64,000 nt of DNA from Burkholderia guangdongensis (GTDB taxonomy: Bacteria > Pseudomonadota > Gammaproteobacteria > Burkholderiales > Burkholderiaceae), in assembly GCF_013403875.1 (NCBI RefSeq), contig NZ_JACBNX010000026.1, positions 1 through 64,000 on the forward strand. Direction: 5' to 3'. The translations under genes and the position numbers were made by a program. This document shows, piece after piece, positions 52,916 to 61,795 of this stretch. Below the pieces are notes generated by a model that saw nothing but the letters and a program-made list of their open reading frames with translations, was not told where the DNA came from and did not search any database. Position 1 is the stretch's first letter. The number at the start of each line of letters is the position of its first letter.

Positions 52916-53857
52916 TCAGTCGTTGAGCGTGAGCGACAGCACCTTGACCACGAGGTCCTGGTAGCTGATGCCGACCGCGCGCGCCGCCTTCGGCGGCAGC
53001 GAGTGATCGGTCATGCCCGGCGCGGTGTTCACTTCGAGGAAATACGCGTTGCCGGCGGCGTCGAGCATGAAGTCCGCACGGCCCCAGTCGGTGCAGCCGA
53101 GCACGTCGAACGCGCGGCGCGCGAGGCGCTTGAGTTCCATTTCCTTGTCCGCCGGCAGCCCGCACGGAATCAGATACTGCGTGTCGTTCGCGATGTACTT
53201 CGCGTGATAGTCGTAGAACTCGCCGGCCGGCACGATCTTGATCAGCGGCAGATCGAGATCCGCGGCGATGCACGCGGTGTATTCGCCGCCGCCCTCGATG
53301 CTCTTCTCGACGATCACGATCCGGTCGTGCTTCGCGGCTTCTTCGAGCGCGGCCGGCAGCGCGTCGGCCGACTTCACCTTCAGCACCGCGACGCTCGAGC
53401 CTTCGCTCGCCGGTTTCACGAACAGCGGCAGGCCGAGCTTCGCGACGATCTGCGGCGCGCGCGCCGCGAAATCGTCGCCGCGCATCACGGTTTCGAACGG
53501 CGGCGTCGGCACGCCGGTCTGCTGCCACACGAGCTTCGTGCGGAACTTGTCGAGGCCGAGCGCCGAGCCGAGCACGCCGCTGCCCGTGTAGCGGATTCCG
53601 TAGAAATCGAGCGCGCCCTGGATCTGGCCGTTCTCGCCGTAGCCGCCGTGCAGCGCGTTGAACGCGCGCACGAAGCCCTCGTCCTTCAGTGCCGACAGCG
53701 GCCGCTCGGCCGGGTCGAACGCATGCGCGTCGATGCCCGCGCCGCGCAGCCCTTCGACCACGAGCCGGCCCGAATTGAGCGACACCTCGCGCTCCGCGGA
53801 CGCGCCGCCGAGCAATACCGCCACTTTGCCGAAACGTTTCGGATCGATCCCGCTCAT
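52916..53857 (-). CDS. ddlB: D-alanine--D-alanine ligase DdlB
   Basis: DdlB makes the D-Ala-D-Ala dipeptide used by MurF. The 313-residue product is an ATP-grasp enzyme with VLLGGASAEREVSL at the N-terminus, LHGGYGENG, PASEGSSVAV and FLEVNTAPGMTDHSL, as in Ddl. ATG at 53857 is chosen over upstream in-frame starts. It follows murC by one base. Confidence 0.96.
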   Translation of the reverse strand: MSGIDPKRFGKVAVLLGGASAEREVSLNSGRLVVEGLRGAGIDAHAFDPAERPLSALKDEGFVRAFNALHGGYGENGQIQGALDFYGIRYTGSGVLGSALGLDKFRTKLVWQQTGVPTPPFETVMRGDDFAARAPQIVAKLGLPLFVKPASEGSSVAVLKVKSADALPAALEEAAKHDRIVIVEKSIEGGGEYTACIAADLDLPLIKIVPAGEFYDYHAKYIANDTQYLIPCGLPADKEMELKRLARRAFDVLGCTDWGRADFMLDAAGNAYFLEVNTAPGMTDHSLPPKAARAVGISYQDLVVKVLSLTLND

Positions 53858-53858
53858 A

Positions 53859-55256
53859 TCATCCCTTGTGTTGCGTGTTCTGCGCGAGCTTCGCCGGCAC
53901 ACCGCCGATCGAGCCCGCACCCATCGTGATCACCACGTCGCCGTTTTGCGCGAGCGTCGAGATCGCGTCCGGCACCTCGTCGACCGACGCGACGAACACC
54001 GGCGCCACGTTGCCCGCCGCGCGCAGCGCGCGCGACAGCGCTTCGCCGTTCGCGGTCGAAATCGCCGCCTCGCCGGCTGCATAGACTTCCGTCAGCACGA
54101 GCGCGTCGACGGTCGACAGCACGTTGACGAAATCGTCGAAGCAGTCGCGCGTGCGCGTATAGCGGTGCGGCTGGAACGCGAGCACGAGGCGGCGCCCCGG
54201 GAACGCGCCGCGCGCGGCCGCGATCGTCGCCGCCATCTCGACCGGGTGATGGCCGTAATCGTCGATCAGCGTGTAATGCCCGCCGTCCGCGGTCGGCACG
54301 TCGCCGTAGCGCTGGAAGCGCCGGCCGACACCGTTGAATTCCGCGAGCGCGTGCTGGATCGCGTCGTCGGCCACGCCGAGATCGGTCGCGATCGCGATCG
54401 CCGCGAGCGCGTTCTGCACGTTGTGCAGCCCCGGCAGGTTCAGCACGACCGGCAGCGGCACGCGCCCTTCGCGGATCACCGTGAAATGCATGCGGCCGTC
54501 GCGCGCGGCGATGTTCTCCGCGCGCACCTGCGCATCGGGCGCGAGCCCGTAGCGGACGACCGGCTTCGAGATGAACGGGATGATCTGCCGCACGTTCGGA
54601 TCATCGACGCAGACGACCGCGCTGCCGTAGAACGGCAGCCGCTGCGTGAATTCGATGAACGCCTGCTTGAGCCGCGCGAAGTCGTGCCCGTAGGTGTCCA
54701 TGTGATCGGCGTCGATGTTCGTGATCACCTCGATCACCGGATACAGGTTCAGGAACGACGCGTCCGACTCGTCCGCTTCCGCGACGATGAAGTCGCCGGT
54801 GCCGAGCCGCGCGTTCGCGCCGGCGCTGATCAGCCGCCCGCCGATCACGAACGTCGGATCGAGCCCGCCCGCCGCGAGCACGCTCGCGACGAGGCTCGTC
54901 GTCGTGGTCTTGCCGTGCGTGCCCGCGATCGCGATCCCCTGCTTCAGGCGCATCAGCTCCGCAAGCATCACCGCGCGCGGCACGATCGGCACGCGCTTCG
55001 CGCGCGCGGCGAGCACTTCGGGATTGTCCGAGCGCACGGCCGTCGACACGACGACCGCGTTCGCACCCTCGATGTTCGCGGCGTCGTGGCCGATCGCGAT
55101 CCGCGCGCCGAGTGCGGCGAGCCGATCCGTGACCGCGTTGCGCGCGATGTCGGAGCCGCTGACCTCGTAGCCGAGGTTCGCGAGCACCTCGGCGATGCCG
55201 CTCATCCCGGCGCCGCCGATCCCGACGAAATGAATGTGTTTGACGATGTGTTTCAT
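53859..55256 (-). CDS. murC: UDP-N-acetylmuramate--L-alanine ligase MurC
   Basis: MurC adds L-alanine to UDP-MurNAc. The 465-residue product has the N-terminal HFVGIGGAGMSGIAEVL, ATP-binding GTHGKTTTT (112-120), and a C-terminal DDYGHHPVE region. It resembles Mpl in length and motifs but has the MurC-type start. ATG at 55256 overlaps the murG stop in ATGA. Confidence 0.97.
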   Translation of the reverse strand: MKHIVKHIHFVGIGGAGMSGIAEVLANLGYEVSGSDIARNAVTDRLAALGARIAIGHDAANIEGANAVVVSTAVRSDNPEVLAARAKRVPIVPRAVMLAELMRLKQGIAIAGTHGKTTTTSLVASVLAAGGLDPTFVIGGRLISAGANARLGTGDFIVAEADESDASFLNLYPVIEVITNIDADHMDTYGHDFARLKQAFIEFTQRLPFYGSAVVCVDDPNVRQIIPFISKPVVRYGLAPDAQVRAENIAARDGRMHFTVIREGRVPLPVVLNLPGLHNVQNALAAIAIATDLGVADDAIQHALAEFNGVGRRFQRYGDVPTADGGHYTLIDDYGHHPVEMAATIAAARGAFPGRRLVLAFQPHRYTRTRDCFDDFVNVLSTVDALVLTEVYAAGEAAISTANGEALSRALRAAGNVAPVFVASVDEVPDAISTLAQNGDVVITMGAGSIGGVPAKLAQNTQHKG

Positions 55257-56362
55257 TGCAATGTGTCCAGGTTCGCGCCGGCCACCGTCGCGCACACGCG
55301 CGCGACTTCGTCGGTGGCATCCGGCTTCGCTAGCGCGCGCGAACGCTCCGCCATCTCCGCGAGCGACGCCCGCGACTGGCCGCGCAGCCAGTCGGCAAGC
55401 AGCTCGGCCGACAGGTCGCGTTGTTGCACCAATACCGCCGCGCCCGCTTCCGCGAGAAACGCGGCGTTGGTCGTCTGATGATCGTCGACCGCGTACGGGA
55501 ACGGCACGAACAGCGCCGCGACGCCGACCGCTGCGATCTCCGACACCGTCATCGCGCCCGAGCGGCAGATCACCAGATCCGCCTCCGCGTAGGCCGACGC
55601 CATATCGTCGATGAACGGCACGAGCCGCACACCACCGCCCGTCGGGTCCGTGAAGCCCGCCGCGTCGTAGTTCGATTTCAACGCCTCGATATGCTTCGCG
55701 CCGGCCTGATGCACGATGCGCGGCCGTTCATTCGGTGCGAGCATCGCAAGCGCGCGCGGCACGACTTCGTTCAACGCGGCCGCGCCGAGACTGCCGCCGA
55801 CGACGAGCACCGAGAGCGGCCCGCTGCGCGCCGCATAGCGTGCTTTGGGTGGCGCGGTGCGCGCAAGTTCCGCACGAATCGGGTTGCCGGTCCATTCCGC
55901 GTGCGGCAGCGCGTTCGGGAACGCGACGAGCACGCGCTTCGCGAGCTTCGCGAGCACCTTGTTCGTGAGCCCGGCGATCGAATTCTGCTCGTGCAGCACG
56001 AGCGGGCGACCGGACAGCGCGGCCATCACGCCGGCCGGGAACGTGATGTAGCCGCCCATCCCGAGCACGACGTCGGGCTTCACGCGGCGCAGCACGCCGA
56101 GACTCTGCCAGCACGCGCGCAGCAGGTTCAGCGGCAGCGCGAGCTTCGTCGCGAGGCCCTTGCCGCGCAGCCCGCCGAACCGCACGTATTCCATCGGAAT
56201 CCCGTGCTTCGGCACGAGCGTGGCTTCCATCCCGGCCGGATTGCCGAGCCACACGACGCGCCATCCCTGCGCTTCCATCCGGTGCGCGACCGCAAGCCCG
56301 GGGAACACGTGCCCCCCGGTGCCGCCGGCCATCACCATCAGCGTGCGCGCGGACGCGGTCAT
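55253..56362 (-). CDS. murG: lipid II-forming glycosyltransferase MurG
   Basis: MurG adds GlcNAc to lipid I to make lipid II at the inner face of the membrane. The 369-residue product has GGTGGHVFPGLA (13-24), VVWLGNPAGMEA and the C-terminal GGSLGAAALNE and RSGAMTVSEI. ATG at 56362 overlaps the ftsW stop region (56359-56362), again coupled. Confidence 0.97.
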   Translation of the reverse strand: MTASARTLMVMAGGTGGHVFPGLAVAHRMEAQGWRVVWLGNPAGMEATLVPKHGIPMEYVRFGGLRGKGLATKLALPLNLLRACWQSLGVLRRVKPDVVLGMGGYITFPAGVMAALSGRPLVLHEQNSIAGLTNKVLAKLAKRVLVAFPNALPHAEWTGNPIRAELARTAPPKARYAARSGPLSVLVVGGSLGAAALNEVVPRALAMLAPNERPRIVHQAGAKHIEALKSNYDAAGFTDPTGGGVRLVPFIDDMASAYAEADLVICRSGAMTVSEIAAVGVAALFVPFPYAVDDHQTTNAAFLAEAGAAVLVQQRDLSAELLADWLRGQSRASLAEMAERSRALAKPDATDEVARVCATVAGANLDTLQ

Positions 56363-57642
56363 ACCTTCCCTCCGCGCATCAGCACCCGGTTCTCGTAATC
56401 CACCCGCAGCAACACGGCGAGCGCGATGCAGTTCAGCAGAATCCCCGAGCCGCCGTAGCTGACGAGCGGCAGCGTCAGGCCCTTCGTCGGCAGCAGGCCG
56501 AGGTTCACACCCATGTTGATGAACGCCTGCGCGCCGAACCACAGGCCGATGCCCTTCGCCATCAGCCCCGCGAACGTGCGGTCGAGCGCGAGCGCCTGGC
56601 GGCCGATCTCGAACGAACGGCGCACGATCCAGTAGAACAGCAGGATCACGACCAGCACGCCGACGAAGCCGAGTTCCTCGCCGATCACCGCGAGAATGAA
56701 GTCGGTATGCGCTTCCGGCAGGTAGTTCAGCTTCTCGACGCTGCCGCCGAGGCCGACGCCGAACCACTCGCCACGGCCGAACGCGATCAGCGAGTGCGTG
56801 AGCTGGTACGCCTTGCCCTGCGCGTAGCGCTCGTCCCACGGATCGAGATACGCGAAGATCCGCTCGCGCCGCCACGGCGACAGCCAGACGAGCATCGTGA
56901 ACGTCGCGACCGCGGTCGCGACGAGTCCGCCGAACAGCTTGCCGTTCACGCCGCCGAGGAACAGCACGCCCATCGCGATCGCCGCGACGACCATGAACGC
57001 GCCCATGTCCGGCTCGAGCAGCAGCAGCGCGCCGACGAAGCCGACCGCGAACGCCATCGGCAGGAAGCCCTTCGCGAAGCTCTGCATGTACTCCTGCTTG
57101 CGGACCGTGTAGTTCGCCGCGTAGATCGTCACCGCGAGCTTCATGATCTCGGACGGCTGCATGTTCGAGATGCCGAGCGGAATCCAGCGGCGTGCGCCGT
57201 TCACGCCCTTGCCGATGTGCGGGATCAGCACGATCACGAGCCCGACGATCGCGATCAGGAAGAGCTTCGGCGCGTGCTTGTCCCACGTCGACACCGGCAC
57301 GCGAAACGCGACCACCGCCGCGATGAACGCGACGACGAGCGACACGAGGTGGCGCACCAGGAACGCGTAGTCGTGATACTGCGCGTATTTCGGCGAATCC
57401 GGCATCGCGATCGACGCCGAATAGACCATCACGACGCCGAGCCCGAGCAGCGCGATCGCGGCCCACAGCAGCGAGTAATCGAAATCGAGCATCCGCGAGC
57501 GGCTCGGCCGCGCGCCGTTGACGACGCTCGCGAGGCCGCCGGCCGTCGCGCGGGTGGCCGACATCACGCGGCCGCCGGCTGCATTGCCGCCGGTGTCGCG
57601 CGGGCCGTTGAAACGGGAGACGAAGCGATCGGACCAGCTCAT
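56359..57642 (-). CDS. ftsW: septal peptidoglycan glycosyltransferase FtsW
   Basis: FtsW is a SEDS-family polymerase of septal peptidoglycan. The 427-residue product has an N-terminal cytoplasmic region (about 1-55) and about ten membrane segments, with GVNGARRWI, QPSEIMKLA and LPLVSYGGSG, the SEDS signatures. ATG at 57642 overlaps the murD stop. It works with FtsI, which is at the right edge. Confidence 0.96.
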   Translation of the reverse strand: MSWSDRFVSRFNGPRDTGGNAAGGRVMSATRATAGGLASVVNGARPSRSRMLDFDYSLLWAAIALLGLGVVMVYSASIAMPDSPKYAQYHDYAFLVRHLVSLVVAFIAAVVAFRVPVSTWDKHAPKLFLIAIVGLVIVLIPHIGKGVNGARRWIPLGISNMQPSEIMKLAVTIYAANYTVRKQEYMQSFAKGFLPMAFAVGFVGALLLLEPDMGAFMVVAAIAMGVLFLGGVNGKLFGGLVATAVATFTMLVWLSPWRRERIFAYLDPWDERYAQGKAYQLTHSLIAFGRGEWFGVGLGGSVEKLNYLPEAHTDFILAVIGEELGFVGVLVVILLFYWIVRRSFEIGRQALALDRTFAGLMAKGIGLWFGAQAFINMGVNLGLLPTKGLTLPLVSYGGSGILLNCIALAVLLRVDYENRVLMRGGKV

Positions 57643-59180
57643 AGCGTCGTTCCTTTGTCGAGGGCGAGGTCCTCCACCGCGCTGCGGAACACGTCCGCGC
57701 GGTGGGCGTAGCTCTTGAACATGTCGAAGCTCGCGCATGCGGGCGACAGCAGCACCGCGTCGCCCGGCTGCGCGAGCGCGGCCGCCGCGCGCACCGCCGC
57801 TTCAAGCGTCGGCTGATCGACGAGCTCGACGCCGGTGCCGGCGAGCGCATCGCGGATCGCGGGCGCGTCGCGGCCGATCAGCATCGCCGCGCGGCACCAG
57901 CGCGCGACCGGCGCCGCGAGCGGCGAGAAATCCTGGCCCTTGCCGTCGCCGCCGGCGATCAGCACGATGCGTTGCGCGAGCCCGTCGAGCGCGGCGACCG
58001 TCGCGCCGACGTTCGTGCCCTTGCTGTCGTCGACGTAATCGACGCCATCGAGCGTCGCGATCACCTCGACGCGATGCGCCTCGCCGCGATACTCGCGCAG
58101 CCCGTGCAGCAGCGGCGCGGCCGGCAGGCCGATCGCGCGCGCGAGCGCGAACGCGGCGAGCGCGTTCGCCGCGTTGTGCAGCCCGCGGATGCGCAGCGCG
58201 TCGGCCGGCATCAGCCGCTTGACCGCGATGTCGGGCGGGTTTCCTGTGTCGCGCTTGCGGCGGCGGGACGTCGTCGGCTCATCGGCCGCGTCCCGGTCGA
58301 TCGCCTCGACGAGCCAGGCCATCCCGTTCTCGCGCGACAGGCCGTAGTCGCCGTCGTGCCGCGGCTCATCCAGCCCGAACGTGACCGTGCGCGGCACGTC
58401 GGTCGCACTGGCCGCGCCGGCCGCGCCGGCCTTCGGCGCGAACTTCATCACCGCCGCGTCGTCGCGGTTCAGCACGCGCGTCGTCGTCGCGCCGAAGATC
58501 CGGCCCTTCGCGGCCGCATACGCGTCGAAGCTGCCGTGCCAGTCGAGATGATCCTGCGTGATGTTCAGGATCGTCGCCGCATCGGGCGAGAACGTGCGCG
58601 CGGTCTCGAGCTGGAAGCTCGACAGCTCGAGCACCCAGACGTCGGGCAGCGCGGCCGCGTCGACCGCGGCCGACAGCCTGTCGAGCATCGCCGGGCTGAT
58701 GTTGCCGGCCACGCCGACCGTCTTGCCCGCGCGCTCGCACAGCAGGCCGGTCAGGCTCGTCGTCGTGGTCTTGCCGTTCGTGCCGGTGATCGCGAGCACC
58801 TTCGGCTGGTAGCCGTTCGCGCCGAGCGCACGCAGCGCCTGCGCGAAGAATTCGAGCTCGCCCCACACCGCGATGCCGCGCTCGGTCGCGGCGGCGGTCA
58901 GCGCCGCGAGCGCGGGCTCGAGCGGCGACAGGCCCGGGCTCACCCCGACGATCTCGACGCCGCCGTCGAGCAGTGCCGGCGAAAACGGCCCGCCGACGAA
59001 TTCCGCGTCGACACCGGCGTCCTTCAGCGCGGCGAGATTCGGGGGGGCTTCGCGGGTATCGGCAATGCGCAGCCGGCAACCGTGCCTCGCGCACCACCGC
59101 GCGATCGCGAGGCCCGATTCGCCGAGCCCCAGCACGAGCACCATCGGCCGTTGCCGATCTCCAAACATCTCGCCAGACAT
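57639..59180 (-). CDS. murD: UDP-N-acetylmuramoylalanine--D-glutamate ligase MurD
   Basis: MurD adds D-glutamate. The 513-residue product has ATP-binding GTNGKTTTT (133-141), a SPGLSPL loop near 81-87 and the C-terminal DDSKGTN region. It is longer than E. coli MurD (438), partly because of an insertion near residues 295-320 with a basic RRRKR. ATG at 59180 has a good AAAGG site 8 bases upstream; ATG at 59168 is an alternative. Confidence 0.95.
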   Translation of the reverse strand: MSGEMFGDRQRPMVLVLGLGESGLAIARWCARHGCRLRIADTREAPPNLAALKDAGVDAEFVGGPFSPALLDGGVEIVGVSPGLSPLEPALAALTAAATERGIAVWGELEFFAQALRALGANGYQPKVLAITGTNGKTTTTSLTGLLCERAGKTVGVAGNISPAMLDRLSAAVDAAALPDVWVLELSSFQLETARTFSPDAATILNITQDHLDWHGSFDAYAAAKGRIFGATTTRVLNRDDAAVMKFAPKAGAAGAASATDVPRTVTFGLDEPRHDGDYGLSRENGMAWLVEAIDRDAADEPTTSRRRKRDTGNPPDIAVKRLMPADALRIRGLHNAANALAAFALARAIGLPAAPLLHGLREYRGEAHRVEVIATLDGVDYVDDSKGTNVGATVAALDGLAQRIVLIAGGDGKGQDFSPLAAPVARWCRAAMLIGRDAPAIRDALAGTGVELVDQPTLEAAVRAAAALAQPGDAVLLSPACASFDMFKSYAHRADVFRSAVEDLALDKGTTL

Positions 59181-59196
59181 CCTTGTTACCTTTCCT

Positions 59197-60366
59197 TTAC
59201 CGCAGCTTCAGGGTGGACAAGCCGAACAGACACAGCATCAGCGTGATGATCCAGAAACGCACCACCACCTGCGTTTCCTTCCAGCCGGACAATTCGAAAT
59301 GGTGGTGCAGCGGCGCCATCTTGAAGATGCGCCGCCCTTCGCCGTACCGCTTCTTCGTGTACTTGAACCACGTGACCTGCAGCATCACCGACAGCGTCTC
59401 CGCGACGAAGATCCCGCCCATGATGAACAGCACGATCTCCTGCCGCACGATCACCGCGACCGTGCCGAGCGCGCCGCCGAGCGCGAGCGCGCCGACGTCG
59501 CCCATGAACACCTGCGCGGGGTGCGTGTTGTACCAGAGGAACGCGAGCCCGGCGCCGCCCATCGCGGAGCAGAAGATCAGCAACTCGCCCGCGCCCGGTA
59601 TGTGCGGAAACAGCAGATATTTCGAATAGACCGCGCTGCCCATCACATACGCGAACACGCCGAGCGACGCGCCGACGAGCACGACCGGCATGATCACGAG
59701 GCCGTCGAGGCCGTCGGTCAGGTTCACCGCGTTGCTCGCGCCGACGATCACGAAATACGTGAGCGCGATGAAGCCCCAGACGCCGAGCGGATACGTGATC
59801 GACTTCAGGAACGGCAGCATCAGGTCCGCGCGCGCGGGCAGGCCCATCGACAGGCCGCTCCTCACCCACGCCATGAACAGATCGAACACGCGCACGTTGT
59901 TCGCCTCGGACACGCTGAACGCGAGATAGACAGCCGCGAACAGGCCGATCACCGACTGCCAGAAATACTTCTCGCGCGACGACATCCCGCGCGGATCCTT
60001 GTGGACGACCTTCCGGTAGTCGTCGACCCAGCCGATCACGCCGAAGCCGAACGTGACGAGCATCACGATCCAGATGAAGCGGTTCGTCAGGTCGCCCCAC
60101 AACAGCGTCGCGACCGCGATGCCGATCAGGATCAGCACGCCGCCCATCGTCGGCGTGCCCGATTTCACGAGGTGGGTCTGCGGGCCGTCTTTGCGGACCG
60201 CCTGGCCGACCTTCATCTCGGTCAGCTTGCGGATCACCCACGGTCCGCAGACGAGCCCGATCACGAGCGCGGTGATCGTGGCCATCACCGCGCGAAACGT
60301 GAGATACGTGAACAAGCGCAAAAAGCTTGCGTCGCCCTGCAGCCATTGCGCCAGCGCCAGCAACAT
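59197..60366 (-). CDS. mraY: phospho-N-acetylmuramoyl-pentapeptide transferase MraY
   Basis: MraY attaches the MurNAc-pentapeptide to undecaprenyl phosphate, making lipid I. The 389-residue product has about ten membrane segments and the family motifs GWVDDYRKVV, NLTDGLDGL and PLHHHFELSGW with the catalytic aspartates and histidines. ATG at 60366. It lies between murF and murD in the usual order. Confidence 0.97.
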   Translation of the reverse strand: MLLALAQWLQGDASFLRLFTYLTFRAVMATITALVIGLVCGPWVIRKLTEMKVGQAVRKDGPQTHLVKSGTPTMGGVLILIGIAVATLLWGDLTNRFIWIVMLVTFGFGVIGWVDDYRKVVHKDPRGMSSREKYFWQSVIGLFAAVYLAFSVSEANNVRVFDLFMAWVRSGLSMGLPARADLMLPFLKSITYPLGVWGFIALTYFVIVGASNAVNLTDGLDGLVIMPVVLVGASLGVFAYVMGSAVYSKYLLFPHIPGAGELLIFCSAMGGAGLAFLWYNTHPAQVFMGDVGALALGGALGTVAVIVRQEIVLFIMGGIFVAETLSVMLQVTWFKYTKKRYGEGRRIFKMAPLHHHFELSGWKETQVVVRFWIITLMLCLFGLSTLKLR

Positions 60367-60379
60367 GCTTACTTCCTTC

Positions 60380-61795
60380 TCAGTGCGTGGCGGGCGTCGC
60401 GCCCGCCGCGGGTTGATTCGTCAGCGCGTTGACCACGCGCTCCATCTTCATGTATCGCGACCCCTTCACGAGCACCGTCGCCTGCGCGCCGAAACCGGCG
60501 GCCTGCAACGCGGCGACGAGCGCATCGACGTCCGAGAAATGCCGCGCGCCATGCCCCTGCGCGCCGTATGCGGCACACGCGTCGCGCGACGCATCGCCGA
60601 GCGCGAAGAGCGCGTCGATCCCGCGCTCGCGCGCATAGGCGCCGATCTCGCGGTGGAACGCCGGACCTTCGTCGCCGACCTCGCCCATGTCGCCGATCAC
60701 CAGCACGCGCGGCGCCGGTTGCGCGGCCAGCACGTCGATCGCCGCGCGCATCGAATCGGGATTCGCGTTGTACGTATCGTCGACGACGGTCGCGCCCGCG
60801 AGGCTGCCCACGCTCGCGCGCTTCACCTGCAGACGGCCCTTCACCGGCTCGAACGCCTCGAGCCCGGCCTTGATCGCGCTCGGCGCCACGCCGGCCGCAA
60901 TCGCGGCGGCGCTCGCCGCGAGCGCGTTGCGCGCGTTGTGCTCGCCGAGTGCGGAGAGCCGCACCGTGATGCCGCCGGCCGGCGTGTCGATTGCGAGCGC
61001 GCCGCCGTCGAGCCGGCCCGTGACGGCGGCCGGCGTCTGCCGCGCATCGTCGTGCAGCGCGAAATCGACGATCCGGTTGCCGGTCGCCGCGACGCGCCAG
61101 ATGCTCGCGTACGCGTCGTCGGCCGGGAACACCGCCGCGCCGTCCGGCGCGAGCGCGTGGATCACCGACGCATGCTCGAGCGCGACGGCCTCGACCGTCG
61201 CCATGAATTCCTGATGCTCGCGCTGCGCGTTGTTGACCAGCGCGACCGTCGGCGCCGCGAGCCGCGCGAGCACGTCGGTCTCGCCCGGGTGGTTCATCCC
61301 GAGCTCGATCACCGCGAGCCGGTGCGCGGCAGTGAGGCGCAGCAGCGTCAGCGGCAGGCCGATGTCGTTGTTGAAGTTGCCGGCGGTCGCGAGCCGCGCG
61401 TCGACGCCGACCGCCGCCGCGAAAATCGACGCGATCATCTCCTTGACCGTCGTCTTGCCGTTGCTGCCCGTCACCGCGACGAGCGGCAGCGCGAAGCGCG
61501 CGCGCCAGCCGTGCGCGAGCGCGCCGAGCGCGATGCGCGTGTCGGCGGCTTCGATCACCGGCAGCGCAACGCCGGCCGGGCGATGCGACACGAGCGCCGC
61601 CGCCGCGCCGCGCGCCGCGACGTCCGCGAGAAAATCGTGCGCGTCGAAGCGCTCCCCCTTCAGCGCGACGAACAGGTCGCCGGGGCCGGCCGTGCGGCTG
61701 TCCGTCGACACGCGCGCGAATTCGACGCCCGCGTCGCCGTGCACGGTCGCGCCGGGAATCAGGCGAGCGGCGTCGCCGAGTGTGAGCATCGTCAT
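60380..61795 (-). CDS. murF: UDP-MurNAc-tripeptide--D-Ala-D-Ala ligase MurF
   Basis: MurF adds D-Ala-D-Ala to finish the pentapeptide. The 471-residue product has ATP-binding GSNGKTTVKE (110-119) and the LGMNHPGE and DDTYNANPDS motifs. ATG at 61795 overlaps the murE stop in ATGA (61792-61795); ATG six bases downstream is an alternative. Confidence 0.96.
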   Translation of the reverse strand: MTMLTLGDAARLIPGATVHGDAGVEFARVSTDSRTAGPGDLFVALKGERFDAHDFLADVAARGAAAALVSHRPAGVALPVIEAADTRIALGALAHGWRARFALPLVAVTGSNGKTTVKEMIASIFAAAVGVDARLATAGNFNNDIGLPLTLLRLTAAHRLAVIELGMNHPGETDVLARLAAPTVALVNNAQREHQEFMATVEAVALEHASVIHALAPDGAAVFPADDAYASIWRVAATGNRIVDFALHDDARQTPAAVTGRLDGGALAIDTPAGGITVRLSALGEHNARNALAASAAAIAAGVAPSAIKAGLEAFEPVKGRLQVKRASVGSLAGATVVDDTYNANPDSMRAAIDVLAAQPAPRVLVIGDMGEVGDEGPAFHREIGAYARERGIDALFALGDASRDACAAYGAQGHGARHFSDVDALVAALQAAGFGAQATVLVKGSRYMKMERVVNALTNQPAAGATPATH

